Shown piece by piece: positions 11,091-23,851 of a stretch of 64,000 nt of DNA. This DNA comes from Elmis aenea (lineage: Eukaryota; Arthropoda; Insecta; Coleoptera; Elmidae), in assembly GCA_947652605.1 (NCBI GenBank), contig OX393577.1:57498108-57562107 (forward strand), in the 5' to 3' direction. The notes beneath the pieces are model-generated. The model was not told where the DNA came from, searched no databases, and saw only the letters and a list, made by a program, of their open reading frames with translations. The position numbers and the translations under genes were made by a program. How positions within the stretch are numbered: the first letter of the stretch is position 1; every line of letters begins with the position of its first letter.

Positions 11091-11399
11091 CAAAAGTCTG
11101 AATAGTTTAATTGGGAAATAAATATTTTAGTTATTGAGCTGATTAATTGTAATAATCTAATAAAAACAAGTTAAGTTTTATCTTAATGTATCTTATAATC
11201 TATAAATAATCACTTTTCAGGCATTAAAAATGATGCAAATTTTTTAACATTTTCAAGAAATAAAACTTCGTAGATCATTAAGTGTACAATGGATCACAAG
11301 TGTCTGTAATTTATGACACTTGAGAAAAATAATGACTTCTCAGAACTACAAATCGCAAAATTGCATTAAGTATCGATATTGGAGGAACAGCTTTTGTAA
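11091..11399. other. No recognised feature
   Basis: AT-rich spacer between the RTE fragment and the Helitron-like element. I see nothing in it. Confidence 0.5.
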
Positions 11400-11930
11400 T
11401 CTATATATATAAAAGAGCTTGTTTGTGTGTTTGTTTGTTTGTTTGTTTGTTCGCTATAGAATCCTAGGTCCGTTGACCGATCGGGATCAAATTTTGCACA
11501 GTTACTATTTAGAACCTTGCAGATCTAACGCCAAACTTTAAGTACAAGCACATATTACTAATTTAAAAAAAAAAAAAAAATTACTTGGACGGGATTCGAT
11601 CTTACGTCGGCAAATACCTGGTCATAACACGATACGGCGCGCGGTGTATTTCACAAGTAAAGATTGTTTTGTATACAATTAGTAATAAATGTACATGAAG
11701 TATTATTTTTATTAGTACATTTTTAATTGAAACAAGACGAAATAAAATAAATTTGAGTTATTCAATTTTTAAGCAATAAATAGTTATTTTTTAAGGAATT
11801 ATAAGAAAATGAAAAGATGATTGATCAGAGTATGTCATTTGTGTATGATTTGGAATTATTGGGCTTATTCAAGTTCAAACAGTAATTAAAATTGTAATCG
11901 CCCGTGCAACGCCGGGTAAACCATCTTGTA
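11400..11930 (+). mobile_element. Helitron-like non-autonomous element H1, copy 1
   Basis: It starts TCTATATATATAAAAGAG directly after an A, then has a (GTTT)n tract and CGCTATAGAATCCTAGG, GTTGACCGATCGGGATC. It ends near GCCCGTGCAACGCCGGG, a short hairpin-forming sequence of the type found just inside Helitron 3' ends. The last bases (CATCTTGTAAG) are not a clean CTAG terminus, so the end is approximate. A second copy with the same 5' end lies reversed at 40,494-40,908. No Rep/helicase is encoded. Confidence 0.65.
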
Positions 11931-13040
11931 AGCTATAATTCGAGTTCATTTCTTCTTACTTAAAACGAAATTCACATTGAGGCAGACAGAAAAGCACAGC
12001 TTTTTAACGCTAAATTAATTTGGTTTTACAAATTTCTATAATATTACACAACAATACTTTGCCTCGGAATATCTTTGAAGGCATTGTTTTATCCATTGGG
12101 GTATTATATCCAGATGATGGTCATTGTTTATCCTTTGTAAGTCCTCCAGCGTAACGGGAGCACCTGTCTCTTCTAGGGATTAATGAGTGATTGTCCAGCT
12201 TAGTTTATTTTTGTTTCTCCTTATTTTGATGTAGAGAATCTCAATATTATGGAGACGCATTACAACCAACAACATAAAAATTGAGCATAAAATAAAATAT
12301 CTATAATTTTGTAATTCCTTAAATTCCAAAGGTTTTCTATGTTTTAGTATATTTAGTTTGTTTTGTTAAACCATGTGTGTGTTGGTATATTACAGTAATA
12401 AATTATTTAAACAGTCGATTGATGAATACTGGAACGATTTTGAAAGTCAAATAAAACATTCGAAATAATTAGTCAAATTAACTATCTATTCCAATTAGGT
12501 AATACTTCATTCAAAATTGGTACTGGTTGTTGTTTTTGTTCGAACAAACATTTTATGCTAAATACTTACTATCCAATAAGCATTCAAAAGTCAAACAATT
12601 ACAACAATCTCATTGGTTACATAGCATTGTAGTGGTTATCGAATGTGAGATCATTTGGCAAATTTTGATAGCTCTCAAAATGTTTACTTGTCAAGCGTTA
12701 ATTTAAGATATCAAATTAGTCGTATGACATTCATACTTCTTTAGATATACATTAACAACATTGGAATTTCGGATACAGTTAGAGATAAAACGATGAATGA
12801 ATTTAATTAGTAGTGTTTCTTTATGTTCTAAAGAATCGAAATTAAAAATTTGCTGATTTCCTAAAATATACCATACAAAAATTGTAATACCTCGGTTTTA
12901 AGTTTTAACCATAACTTTCATTATCAATATTAAAATCAAAAATTTTGTATTATTAGGTTAGGAAGTCTTAATCCCATCCTTAAATTTTAATCCGCAATAG
13001 TTAACGTTAAAAGGATTTCTTTTAAAGGCCATTTTCAATT
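11931..13040. other. No recognised feature
   Basis: AT-rich DNA, no long open frame and no boundary signals noticed. Confidence 0.5.
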
Positions 13041-13055
13041 GTTATGCATTTAGTT

Positions 13056-13306
13056 TTTTGTTTTTATCTGATTTGTTTTACTTCGGCATGTTTTTGCTGC
13101 TATGGCTAATCACCGAAGTGGAGGAGGAGGGAACTAGGATTAGGTGAGTAAGGGTAGAGGGTAGGTGGAAGTACTGTCACAGCATTTGCCTATAGTAGGT
13201 AGGGGAAACCACCTGAAACCCCTACGAGGACAGACGGCCGCGGGATTCGAACCCACGCCTCCCGACTTTACTCGCTAGGTTGCATACCAACCAGCCACTG
13301 AGCTCG
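13056..13306 (-). mobile_element. tRNA-derived SINE S1, copy 1
   Basis: On the minus strand the element begins CCGAGCTCAGTGGCTGG, an A-box-like start. About 35 bp on it has GGTTCGAATCC, a perfect Pol III B box. The body contains GTAGGGGTTTCAGGTG and GTGACAGTACTTCCACC and ends in an A-rich tail. It is flanked by a perfect 15-bp duplication, GTTATGCATTTAGTT, at 13,041-13,055 and 13,307-13,321. The second copy at 19.0 kb shares the promoter and body. SINEs are transcribed by Pol III and copied by a partner LINE. Confidence 0.9.
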
Positions 13307-13321
13307 GTTATGCATTTAGTT

Positions 13322-14739
13322 AAATACAACGATTCGTAATTTGAGAAAAATTAACAAATATACAATTTAGATTATTGAATCAGAAAAATATTTCGGTTAT
13401 TAGCAAGAATTCAAAAAAAAGGATAGAACAATCTATAAACCAAAGTTAAAAGAATATAGGCTGAAAACAAATTCTGGATGTAATTAAAAGATCTTTCATC
13501 GCTCATTTGTTTTTTTTTGTTACATAACAATCCGTACATATTTTTTTAATGTTTTCGTTCATTAAATTAAATGAAACAAACGTCCTTTAAAACTAGAAAT
13601 AATTAATAATGTCATTCACAATTAAACATAATTATAACGACTCCTAAACTAACAACATAACGAAAATTATTTGCAATATATTATAATTTATTATATTATG
13701 GCACATCTGCAACCCACTTTCGTAAATATGTACAAATGTACAGTTACATAAATTAGATATATTCTAGAATGTAGAACAATTATGAGTAACGAGAGCATAC
13801 ATAATACCATGAAGGTTTTGCCTTTAAGTTAAATCTCGAAAACGTATTTAAATATTTGGTTTCCGTTTTCACTATGAGATTCCTCTCAAATATTTGTTAA
13901 TGTATGTATCAATTGTGCCAAATTATTGGTTTTAAACTTATTCCTTATATTTGATAATTATTATATTCACCCAAGTTGGTAAACTTGTTGCATAAAAATA
14001 CAAATGGCTTCCTTAAATAATAAAATGTTGACTGTTGCATCGTAAAAACTAAGCAGGCTGGGTTAAATCGTAATACTTTCGAATGTTTTTCCTGCCTTTT
14101 ATCAAAATTTAATGTGGGCCAATGGTCGACGTTTTTTGCCACTATTTGACATTTATGACTACAGGAAGCTTTTCTTTAGTAAATAAGGCTAAGAAACTAC
14201 TCAATAAGTTAGAAAAAAGTGTTTTTGCCTGACCACAAACAACATTGTGCTTCGCGGATGCATTGGTGACCAAGAAGTCCTTGAAGAATTGGGAAATGAA
14301 GATGAAAATAGAAATTAAAGTAAATTTTTGATTACTGCTTATTATGCCAATAAGGAAAAGGATTTAGAGTATAGTAATAGTAGTGATAAGAGGATGTGAT
14401 TACACAGACCAAGAGAAAATGTACTGTTGTGAAGGGAGGCTTTCCAAAATGTGGTGTTTTGTTTATAGTTTTGTAACAAACGTTTGCATCATAAGTACTT
14501 TTACGCAACTTGATGTAAGAAACAGAGCAGCAACTGCAAAAAAAACATATACAGCTCTGTTCCGCAAAGAAACTCTTGCAAAAGATTGGCAAAAAAAAAG
14601 ATGTATAGTTTGAGTGCCCAAACATTATCCGCTAAAAAGAATAAAAAAGCTTCCAACCAATATTTTTCCAGAAAACTTGCATACCCATCAGAATAAAAAA
14701 CACGGCTAATATTGACAAAGTTTTTAATGTTTAATGTAA
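13322..14739. other. No recognised feature
   Basis: AT-rich DNA with only short open frames on both strands (for example 14,332-14,625). None shows a recognisable domain. Confidence 0.5.
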
Positions 14740-15260
14740 TTTATTATCTTCAGCAATATTGCATCACAACATTCCTCATCTCCACTCCTTAATGCTTCCA
14801 ACCAACCTTCTTTTAAAAATGCTTACAAAAGTATCGTGAACATCTTTCTCAGACAAGAATTGTGTACCCCTCAAATATATTTTAAGTTCGAATAAATACC
14901 AAAAATCACATTTTGTCAAATCAAATGAAAAGTATCCTCCATTAATTTTTTTTCAGCCTGAAACTATAAAATTGGAACTTTCGCAGGAGATGATAAAATT
15001 TCATAACGGAGTGTAATATTCTTCTTCTCCGAAACTTAGGCGAATAGTTTTTCGTTTTTCACGGCCCACTTGATTTTTTTAACAATTGTCAATAAATTTC
15101 GTTTAGCCCTTGAATTAAATCCAGGGTCAATTAGCACAATTTCATTTAATACAATTTAACTCTTCACTAAGCATGTAAAAACAAACTTCGTTGCTAACTT
15201 AAACAGTCATCTTAAGCCAAAATTCTACGACATGCTCATGTTATTGAAACACCCTGTATA
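14740..15260 (-). pseudogene. Mariner-like transposase remnant with right terminus
   Basis: On the minus strand, about 14,800-14,935 reads DLTKCDFWYLFELKIYLRG, then TQFLSEKDVHDTF. This corresponds to the mariner C-terminal region SPDLAPCDFWLFPKLKxxLxGxRF, which includes the third catalytic Asp. The right end, CACCCTGTA at about 15,250-15,258, is the family terminus reversed. The region between is decayed, and the left terminus was not found. Confidence 0.65.
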
Positions 15261-15345
15261 ATAAAATTGTTTCATTACGGTATTTTAAGGTTAGCGAGAA
15301 CTTTAAAATATTTTTTTACGATCACTATTGTAAATGACTATTACT

Positions 15346-15728
15346 GTACAGCCTGCATGCATAGTAAGTGGATGTTTACGCACGGTAAGCAAAAAGCAGA
15401 GCGATTTTTAGAAATGATCAAAGTAGGCTCACGTCAAACCCATCCTGCATGCACAGTGAGTCTTTACGCACGGTAAGCAAAAAGCACACTACTTGTCTAG
15501 AAATGTCAAACTAGACATTTATCAAACTTAACAGAACACCGTACGTACAAGTGTGTTTACTATTAACCAAAAAAACGGTAAAATCGTATGTATTATGTGA
15601 TAGTAGAAAAAGTATGCTCCATAACACGAGTTGTAAAGCAATTACGCAGCCGAAATATGCAATCGTCGCTACGCGGTTCCGTGTGCAACTTTTCGTGCGT
15701 AATATGCCTCATACAACTCTTGTTATGG
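15346..15728 (+). repeat. Interspersed repeat family A, copy 1
   Basis: It begins GTACAGCCTGCATGCATAG and ends in CAACTCTTGTTATGG. The last 110 bp form an imperfect inverted repeat, ATAACACGAGTTGTAAAGC against GCCTCATACAACTCTTGTTAT. A short direct repeat, TTTACGCACGGTAAGCAAAA, occurs at about 15,373 and 15,462. A reversed copy lies at 34,304-34,600. I could not assign the family to a known class. Confidence 0.65.
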
Positions 15729-16630
15729 AATATACTATAATAATATACTTTTGCTTCGATACAAACAACAGATATTTAATAAAATAAGCTGAAAGTTTAA
15801 AGCAAATCGCCTTATTTATTTAAATTTTGTGCATGAATAAGCATTAGGTATGTACTTTGCACAACCTTCACATATTTACAGAACATTGCTGGTGAATACG
15901 ACCTACATAAAGTTTTCTTGGTTCTAAGGACTCGTTCGTCTTAAATGCATTCATTAGTTTAACTTCCAGGTATATTAAATCTAGTTTAATATTTTTTGTG
16001 ATCCACATCCCTTGTTATTTTTTAGAGAAAAGGTACTCGTCCTTACTTCTGCTTATTAAAACGTCTACCTAACAGTTATGTTTCCTGTAACAAGACAGTA
16101 AAATCGATGAAAACTCTCCTGAGCAAAAAAGTTGATTTTTGTGCAAAGTTTGCACTTAAAAGTCACGTTGAGCGTCGCTTCAGGTAAATTGGACGCATGT
16201 GTCGCTGACACATGTCATGCGGTCAACATACGAACGTACGATATACAACGTTATAACTAACCATTGACGTCACACCGTTTTGCTTATCAAACTTTCGTGT
16301 TGCTAAAATACATGCTGTGTATTTGATTATTCCATTCGACGAGCAAGTGTAAGTTAATTAGTGAATCTAAATAAGCCAGTTTGTTGTGATACACCTGAGG
16401 CACAGATACATTATTTAATGAATATGTGAAAAGTGGTTGCTAATTAATGTTACTACATATCTAAGTTATATCATTGACAATTTAATAGTGCTTAATAAAT
16501 ATTGCAGGTGTCAAAATAATAATGATTTGAAAAAATGCATAGTTTAGTATCTGATGTTTTTGTTTTAAAAACGGTTGGAATTTATAAGTATAATTATGTA
16601 ACGAAATTTTTAAAACTAACATAGTATTAA
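15729..16630. other. No recognised feature
   Basis: AT-rich, with no notable open frame or repeat ends. Confidence 0.45.
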
Positions 16631-16741
16631 AAAATGGCTTTGATAAATCAGTGCCGAGTTCGTGACCTAAGCAATATTATGCCTAGTACGTAGTCGCCAC
16701 TTGCCTAATTCGTAAAATAGGCAAGGCATCATAATAGTTAT

Positions 16742-16812
16742 ATTCTTGAGGCTTTCGCGGCCGTTATCCATAATACAATCTTGGTTCCAAACCCGGAAAC
16801 CAAGATTGTATT
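16742..16812. repeat. 71-bp insertion with terminal hairpin, flanked by a 14-bp direct repeat
   Basis: ATCATAATAGTTAT occurs at 16,728-16,741 and 16,813-16,826, exactly flanking 71 bp. The insert starts ATTCTTGAGGCTTTCGCGG. It ends in a perfect hairpin: AATACAATCTTGGTT (16,772-16,786) pairs with AACCAAGATTGTATT (16,798-16,812) around an 11-base loop, and the stem extends two bases further. The source of the insert is unknown. Confidence 0.7.
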
Positions 16813-16822
16813 ATCATAATAG

Positions 16823-17060
16823 TTATTTTTGTACGATCGTACTAAAAACAGTTGTTTGACGGACGCGTTAGCAACCATAAAGTACCTACTGCATTTCCGA
16901 CCCTATCCTTAGCAACGGCCGAAAAAGTCTTTTTCGGCCGCTACAGCGTACGAAAAAGATCATTTGCATTCAGCAGAACGGAAAGCGCATGTGTGTGTCT
17001 GAATATAAGATTATGGCTTCCCCGCTAAGGGTAGTGACGTAGAGGTCTTTAGGTTGTTAA
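16823..17060 (+). repeat. Repeat family B, copy 1 (truncated)
   Basis: It shares GTACGATCGTACTA, GTTTGACGGACGCGTTAGC and GACCCTATCCTTAGCAACGG with the copy at 34.93 kb. It contains a 23-bp perfect palindrome at about 16,918-16,940 (GGCCGAAAAAG, T, CTTTTTCGGCC). The right terminal repeat seen in copy 2 is not present here. Confidence 0.65.
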
Positions 17061-19012
17061 CTGTCAGGTAGTTTATAACCTAATATTTTTTTGATACTGT
17101 TGCTGAATGCCGGAAGTGAAACAATAGTGTACATAGGTTCAAAAAATCCTGTTTTGTTCAAATTTCACCTTTCTAAAATTTGACTTGTCTTATCTTAAAA
17201 CTAAAGAAAAGAATGGAGTGAGCCTAATTTCAGTTACACCCAGTATAATATTAAATTTTTTATTTGTATTAACCAGTTTCAAATATTTACCTATCAGATT
17301 TCATTTAAATATTTTTGATGATAATTTACTATATTCATTTACAAAAAGTCTGTAAACAAGAGTGCCTGGATCACAACTTTAATATTTTTATAGGCACAAA
17401 TACACATAAAAACTTAAAACACACAAAATGTATGGAGAACCATACCAATTGATTTCTTAAAAACTTGTATTGTAATATATTATTTTTAATAAAACCTGCT
17501 CTTTAAATAAGCTTGTAAGCGAAATTAAAAGTTTTTTAAGTAATGCGATTAAATTGTCGATACATCATTATTCATGTAATATTCTCGGGGGGGAAAATGC
17601 GAATGATCTTGTATCCTTCGCAATAATCCGAGACATTTTAATGATCAAAATGTTTCCTTTGTGTTGGTTCGAGGTTTTACATTTCCATTTAAAATAGTTA
17701 TGTTGAGATATTAAAGTAGTATTTAATTTAGAAGATGAACGCAAGTAATATACTGATAAAAGAAATTTATTAAAGTATTTTTTCATTTTTGAGTGTCACT
17801 AGCTAACAAGAAGCGAAAGAATATCGTAAAATGGATGTAATAAAAAAATATCCTTTCATATCCGTACAGCTCAAAATTGCGAAACTTATAAAACGAAAAT
17901 GTGATACAGAGTACCTATAAAAAATACAAATGAGAGAATGTTGAAATTTAACTTTTCATAAATGTTACTTTTCATAAACGCAAATTTTATGACGCGGTAA
18001 TAAATTGAGGGGGTTGGTCAGAAGCGACTTTAAAAGTTAACCTGTTTTACCACACCGAGCGTTTAAAGGCATCGATTTAACTGCCGTTTTACATAAACGC
18101 CGTTTTACGTAAAAAGAACTCTTTTATCTTCGATTAGCGAGCTATAACAATATCATTTTATTAACGGCTGCTGCTACTGTCTGCATTATTAAATTGGTAT
18201 GAGCCATCGATAATTGAACTATATGAATTTTTAAATCAGTTACTGCGCTGCATTGTTCCCGTTATAACCAAACTAGTAATATTTATCTTCTGTTAATTTT
18301 TGAATACAAACAAAACCAAAACATTTTCTGCTTTTACTGTTCGTTTATCTATTTATGATTCTCCACAATAATAAGTTGTAGCGTACATATATTTGTATTG
18401 TTACAGTTTGACTGAAATACAGTGTAAATAACAATAAAATTAAAGGCGAAAATTATATAAAAGGAAACTCAAAAGTGTTATTGGTTTTTCTTGAAACCAT
18501 TAATTAGTGTAAAAAAAAGTGCATTGTTTTGGGGTGAACATCGAATGTTTCAAAGTAAATCTCATCAAATATGTTGTACAACCATTGACAGGTTGCATCC
18601 TTAGGACATCTGGGCAGCAGGTATCTGACTTACTAAGTGTCAAAATTACGAATAATGGTACTATTTACAGTTTTCCGGACCGGGAATCCCGGTAGGTTGT
18701 TACACTTTCAAAACTCGGTTATTTATTTAATTAAATGTATAAAATTAAATATGAACCTAATTTAAATTAAGGTAATTAGTGAATTAATAATTCAATTTAA
18801 AATTACTTCCAGGCATTGGAATTAGAATGCCAATCACTATTTTTAAGTGGAGATAGAGAGTGTAGCTGTTATTTTAACTAAGTTTAAGTAGAAGGAAATA
18901 ACAAATCACAAACAAGTAAACACCTAATTATCCGGGGTGATGCATGGACTTACAAAAATGCAGGGTGGAGGTTGGAGAAGTGTATAAAAATAGAAACTTT
19001 CAAAAGTAAAAG
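17061..19012. other. No recognised feature
   Basis: AT-rich DNA. A 72-codon minus frame (17,568-17,786) has no recognisable domain. Confidence 0.5.
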
Positions 19013-19016
19013 AACT

Positions 19017-19270
19017 GAGCTCAGTGGCTGGTTGTGTTAGCAACCTAACTTGCAGTCGGGAGATCATGGGTTCGAATCCCAGGGCCGACTGTCATTGTTG
19101 TAGGGGTTTCAGGTGTTTTTCTTTACAGTTAAGGCAGATGCTGTGGCAGTACTTCCACCTATTCCTGCCGATCCTTGACTATCCACATCCTTACCCACTA
19201 TCATTGTATCTCTAACGATTGAAGAGGGGGAGAATCCCCCTATAGAAGTCAGCCGCGCGAGCGAAACACA
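19017..19270 (+). mobile_element. tRNA-derived SINE S1, copy 2
   Basis: It starts GAGCTCAGTGGCTGG (A-box region) and carries GGGTTCGAATCCC (B box), then GTAGGGGTTTCAGGTG and GGCAGTACTTCCACCTA, in the order of the 13-kb copy. The 3' boundary is uncertain and no clear target duplication was found, so the copy is probably older. A 63-codon open frame across it is a by-product of the tRNA-like sequence. Confidence 0.85.
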
Positions 19271-21789
19271 CATATGAATCACAGTAATTAAGCTTCTCTT
19301 TTTTGAGAACCAATTCTTTGGGATCTAGCGATTGATGTTTTATCCGCGAAGCAGCTCGCCGGCTGGGAACTCCCTTGGTCATTCAATGTTTTTAAATTTG
19401 TGTTAATTTCGACGGCTTAACGTTTGATGTTCTCTCCGCGAGGTGACACGCAGGTTCAAAACTCCCTGATTCATCTCATTATACATGTCTTTTTTTCTTG
19501 TACCTCTAACGACTGAGGAGGGGGGTCAATCTCTCTATAGCAGAAACGTCGTTGCCATCATATTCCTGTTTCATTACGCTGCAATTTAAGTAAATGAACT
19601 ATTTTGCACCACTTTTCTGATCTTTTTATTTTTCATTAACACATCCTTGCACGACTAATTTGTCAATACTACCGCTATCTTTTCAAAATATGTGACTTAA
19701 ATATTGTAATATTCGTTGATCTACAATTGCATAAGGATGTTGAGTTATTAAAGAATATTTAATATAGAGACGTGTTTTTTTAAATAAATGTCTACAGATA
19801 ATAGTAATATACAAAAGTTTCTCTTCCACAGTAGGTAAACTGTGTTTTACCTATGTAAATGTTATCCTTCATAAACTCCTACTCAATTTAACTAATTCTA
19901 AATACATCTTGCTTTAAAAAATATATTTAATGTAATAAGCATGCAGTTTAATAATTAATTTGCCAATATTTTCAATAAAGATTTTACTTAATTTAGTTTC
20001 TTAGAGGGTGCAGTTTTTACAAACAGCTTGCTCGACAGATCTTTGACAAAATAGGACTTAAAATATGCAACGAATTGCCATTAAAGGCTAAAAGTACACT
20101 AATTTTTTAACACCGGCAATTATTTTTGTTTGTTATTAGGTACCACAGTATAACAGTAAAACTGTACAAACAACATTATAAAATAATTATTACATTAAAA
20201 CAAATTTCCGTTTACGTAGCAGCTCTTTATGCTAAGGTTGTAGACCGTATCATTTAGATCAAGCGACGCAAGTGAAGGGGGAGCTTTGGAATCTTTGACT
20301 GAAGACAGGATAAGAGGGAAGAAAAATAAGGAAAAGCGGCCGTGAAACGAAGCCAGCGTAAAAGCTATCCAGAACTAGGCACATTTATGTTATTCAACTG
20401 GGGAAGACCCACGGGACCAGTCAATGATACTTTTATATTTTTTCTAACGTTTCTTTTGAAGGATATATCTAAAAATTTAAAGATTTTTTTCTGAAGAGGC
20501 ATATCATGTCGTCACTTAACACTTTTCGGTGATTAAACAGTTGGAAATTTTATGAAATATAGCATATATCGACATAAACTACATTAAAATTTCATAAAAA
20601 CAACTTAAAAGATTCCACTTACACAGAAACTTTAAATTAAAGTTAAAAATAAATGGCTTTCTCGCTAATAATTTTGTATTTTATACACTACATTAATTTA
20701 AACATCAAAATATTTTATCTTCATAAAGAGCAAATATTCAGGTAACCGCACATATTTCTATTTAATTCTTGCCTCCAAAAGGTATTCAAACGAGTTGAGA
20801 ATACAATGTCGAACGAGCATATTATAATTAGGTATAGGTATGTAAAAAAAAATTAAACAGAGGATTTTACGAATGAAATAAGGTTAATTTTTTAAATTAA
20901 TTCTTTAATAATAATATTATTATATGTATGTAAGCTCAATTAATTATCAATTATTTTGTTAAAATAGTCTTATCTGGACAATTTTCTTTAGTTGCAGTTT
21001 TATTTATAATCAATGAAGAGCTGAGAGTCTTCAAACTAGTTTTGCCTTTGCAAAAATTATACTTTTAACGTACTCTATAAATAAATAATGCTGATTTAAA
21101 ATTTTAATATTCAGAACAAATTTGAAACCCTTATAGTTTTGTTAAGGAACCATTTAATTCTTTATTTTATGTTTGTGACAATTAAATGCTCCTTGTTTCG
21201 TTCAACAGATCCTTTACTACAATCAAAATAGTATTTCAAACTTCATTACTAGTTTTGCATAGACAATATACATGTATTAAAATATTGTTGTTTTAATAGA
21301 CAGTAAAAATTATAACTATAAAGTTAGTTTGGTCACTTGTAGCAAACCCGAAATGTATCTGAACAAAATACATTATTAATTTTACATTTTAAATGTTTTA
21401 ATTAAACACTACATACAAAGAGTGTTTAATTTATTAAGAAAACCATTAGGTTCTTCGAAAACTTTAGAAATAAAATATTGATTAAAATAGAAATGAAATT
21501 TTTGACGCTCTCATTCATAATAAATGAACTGAAATGTGCATATTTTAGCTCCTGTAACATCAAGAACAATCTGAAAAACTTTAAAATTCTAGTTTAATTT
21601 TCCACTTTCTTACTATACAAAATAAATATTTTAAATTTCCTATCCACTATCAATAGTGCTTGAGAAAATTTACTTGCTTAAACCTTAGAAATATTTTTCA
21701 ATTATGTGGAAAGTATTTAAGAGACAAGGTGTTTGAAATTCAAGCTTTAGCATGGGTATCTCACTTGTATATGATAAAAACGATAAATA
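19271..21789. other. No recognised feature
   Basis: This is 2.5 kb of mostly AT-rich DNA. Around 19,330-19,550 are more GC-rich phrases (CCGCGAAGCAGCTCGCC, TCCGCGAGGTGACACGC) that may belong to a decayed repeat. I could not delimit it. Confidence 0.45.
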
Positions 21790-22753
21790 TTGTAAGAACC
21801 CAAAATATGTAAATCGGTAAAGATTGAAACAAAAGAGGGCTTAAAACAAGGATGCGTGTTCAGCCCATTATTATTCTCAGTAGTCATAGATGGGGTAATT
21901 AAAGAAGTAAAACAAAAAATGAGACCGTTTCACCTAGACAACTGGAAAATGAAAATAATAAACATAATTGAGCTAATGTTCGCAGACGACATGGTCTTGG
22001 TCGCGGAAACAGAAAAAATCTGCAACATAAGCTAGAAACTCTTAACCTGGAATTTAAAAAAATTAGAATGAAAATAAATTTTAAAAAAAAAACGAAAACT
22101 ATGATCGTTACAACAGAGAACAAGGGGCATAACATCACTTTAAATGGGCTTAGGTTGGAACTGGTGGAAAGCTTTAAATATTTAAGAGTTATCATAATAG
22201 AAATGGAGGAATGGCCAAGGAAATAAGCGAGAGGACAGAAAATGTGGGAAGAATATTTAACAGTTTAAGAACAAAATTTTTTGGAAATAAAGAAGTCCTA
22301 AAATGAACAGAAGTGGAAGTGGCCAATAAGTTAGTAACTTTTATACGGAAGTGAAACGTGGACACTCACAAATAAAAATAGTAGCCGAGTGAATGCAGCA
22401 GAAATGGGATTTCTAAGAAAAATCCAAGCAAAAATCAAAACAGTCAGAATCAGAAACAAAACATATACAGAACAATTAAAGATAAAATCAGATGAAACAA
22501 AAATACAAGAAAGACAGCTGCGATGGTTGCGTCACATTTATTGAATGGAAGAAGAAAGGTTAACCAGAAAAGCCTATGAAGCAAGATCACATGGAAAATA
22601 CAAAAGAGGTAGACCGAGAAAAACCTAGCAAGGCGAAGATAAAAAAGCAGCAACTGATAGAAACATCAAATGGAAAGACATAAAAAGCTAGTACAATACA
22701 GAAAAAGATGAAAAAAGGTCAGCACAACACAACTCAACAGTCCTACACATAAC
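21790..22753 (+). pseudogene. RTE-type LINE reverse transcriptase remnant
   Basis: In shifting plus frames the sequence encodes GLKQGCVFSPLLFSVVIDG, the RT motif LMFADDMVLVAE (FADD at about 21,979-21,990) and SFKYLRVII. It continues with RKIQAKIKTVRIRNKT, QLRWLRHIY, and RGRPRKT before a stop. This is the usual order from the RT palm to the C-terminus of RTE-like ORF2. At least five frame breaks show it is dead. A jockey element inserted near its end at 22,769; its 3' continuation resumes at 24,970. Confidence 0.75.
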
Positions 22754-22977
22754 AGTAGAAGGACTCATTTATTTTATTTTTTTTTTCATAACCCTTATCG
22801 GGTTTATGACATGCAATCTGGTCTTTGAGACCAATAAGCCGTTTAATTCTAGCCTAAATTAATAATGTTCAAACTTATTCTAAGATTTACCCAATGGTAG
22901 TCCTTAGTTTGCTAATATATAGGTACACTAATTGTTAACGTGCACACTACCGCACAGTCTCTGCTTTTCACTTTTGT

Positions 22978-23625
22978 TTAAACTAACTCAAAAGGTTTAA
23001 CCCTTTTGAGTCTTCTTACTAGTCCTGTAGTGTCCAGGAGCTGGATCGCCTCGACGTTTACGTGGTGATGGAGCCTTTCCTCGTGGCCCTTGGCAAACTT
23101 CTTAATTGTGTCGGTTACAGTGTCCATATTGAGGTCCCGATGTATGTCACTGTTTCTGCAGTACCAGGGTGCATCAACGATGTTCCTTAATGCTTTGTTC
23201 TGGAATCTCTGGATGATTTGAATATTACTCTGTTTGGTGCATCCCCATAGCTGTACCCCATATGTCCATACAGGTTTTAAAATTTGCTTGTATAACAAAA
23301 GTTTATTATGTAGTGACAGAGGGGAATTCCTCCCAATTAGCCAATACATTTTTTTATATTTGATGCCTATTTCTTCCCTTTTTTTCTTGACATGAGCCTT
23401 CCAGCGTAGCTTAGCGTCCAATGTAATACCTAAGTATTTTGCTGCGTTGGAGTATGGTATTTGCTTGTTGTTTAAGTTGATTGGTAAATGTTCAATTCTC
23501 TTGTTGGTGAAATTGACATGTACTGACTTTGTTTCATTTAACTTTATACGCCATGTTTTTGTCCAGTTGTTGATCTGGTTGGCAGCTGCTTGTAATTTCT
23601 TGGATGATTCTGTATTGTTTCTTAA
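22978..23625 (-). pseudogene. Jockey ORF2 reverse transcriptase, C-terminal part
   Basis: The frame reads from the piggyBac junction LRNNTESSKKLQ through NWTKTWRIKLNETKSVHV, KYLGITLDAKLRWKAHV, YWLIGRNSPLSLHNK and KPVWTYGVQLWGCTKQSN. It ends RLKRVKPFELV and a stop at 22,978. These are the thumb and C-terminal motifs of jockey-clade ORF2. The catalytic FADD motif is missing. The open frame runs on to 23,670 by chance into piggyBac sequence; reading across the TTAA site, the frame continues upstream of the piggyBac at 24,815. Related but more decayed copies lie at 33.45 and 49-50 kb. Confidence 0.85.
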
Positions 23626-23851
23626 CCCTCCAGACGTGACGTGCCTAAAACTTACATCAGTAGTGACCACGGTCTGTGAGACCGTGTTTCTGTTTTAGCC
23701 ATAAAAATTTCCCTGTATCTGAGCAAAATTGAACAAACAATTTTTTTAAATTTTATATTATATTTAATGAACATAAAGATTACAATTTTTCTTTTAAAAA
23801 CATGAAAAGTGTTATTATAAAACAAAAGAAAAGGTAAACCAAAAAAACAAA

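Noticed and set aside
11430..11450. (GTTT)n tract as a stand-alone microsatellite
   Set aside because: It is a shared internal part of the Helitron-like family, seen also at about 40,860-40,890.
15346..15728. CRISPR-like array (repeated TTTACGCACGGTAAGCAAAA)
   Set aside because: Only two copies are present, in a eukaryotic repeat that recurs at 34.3 kb.
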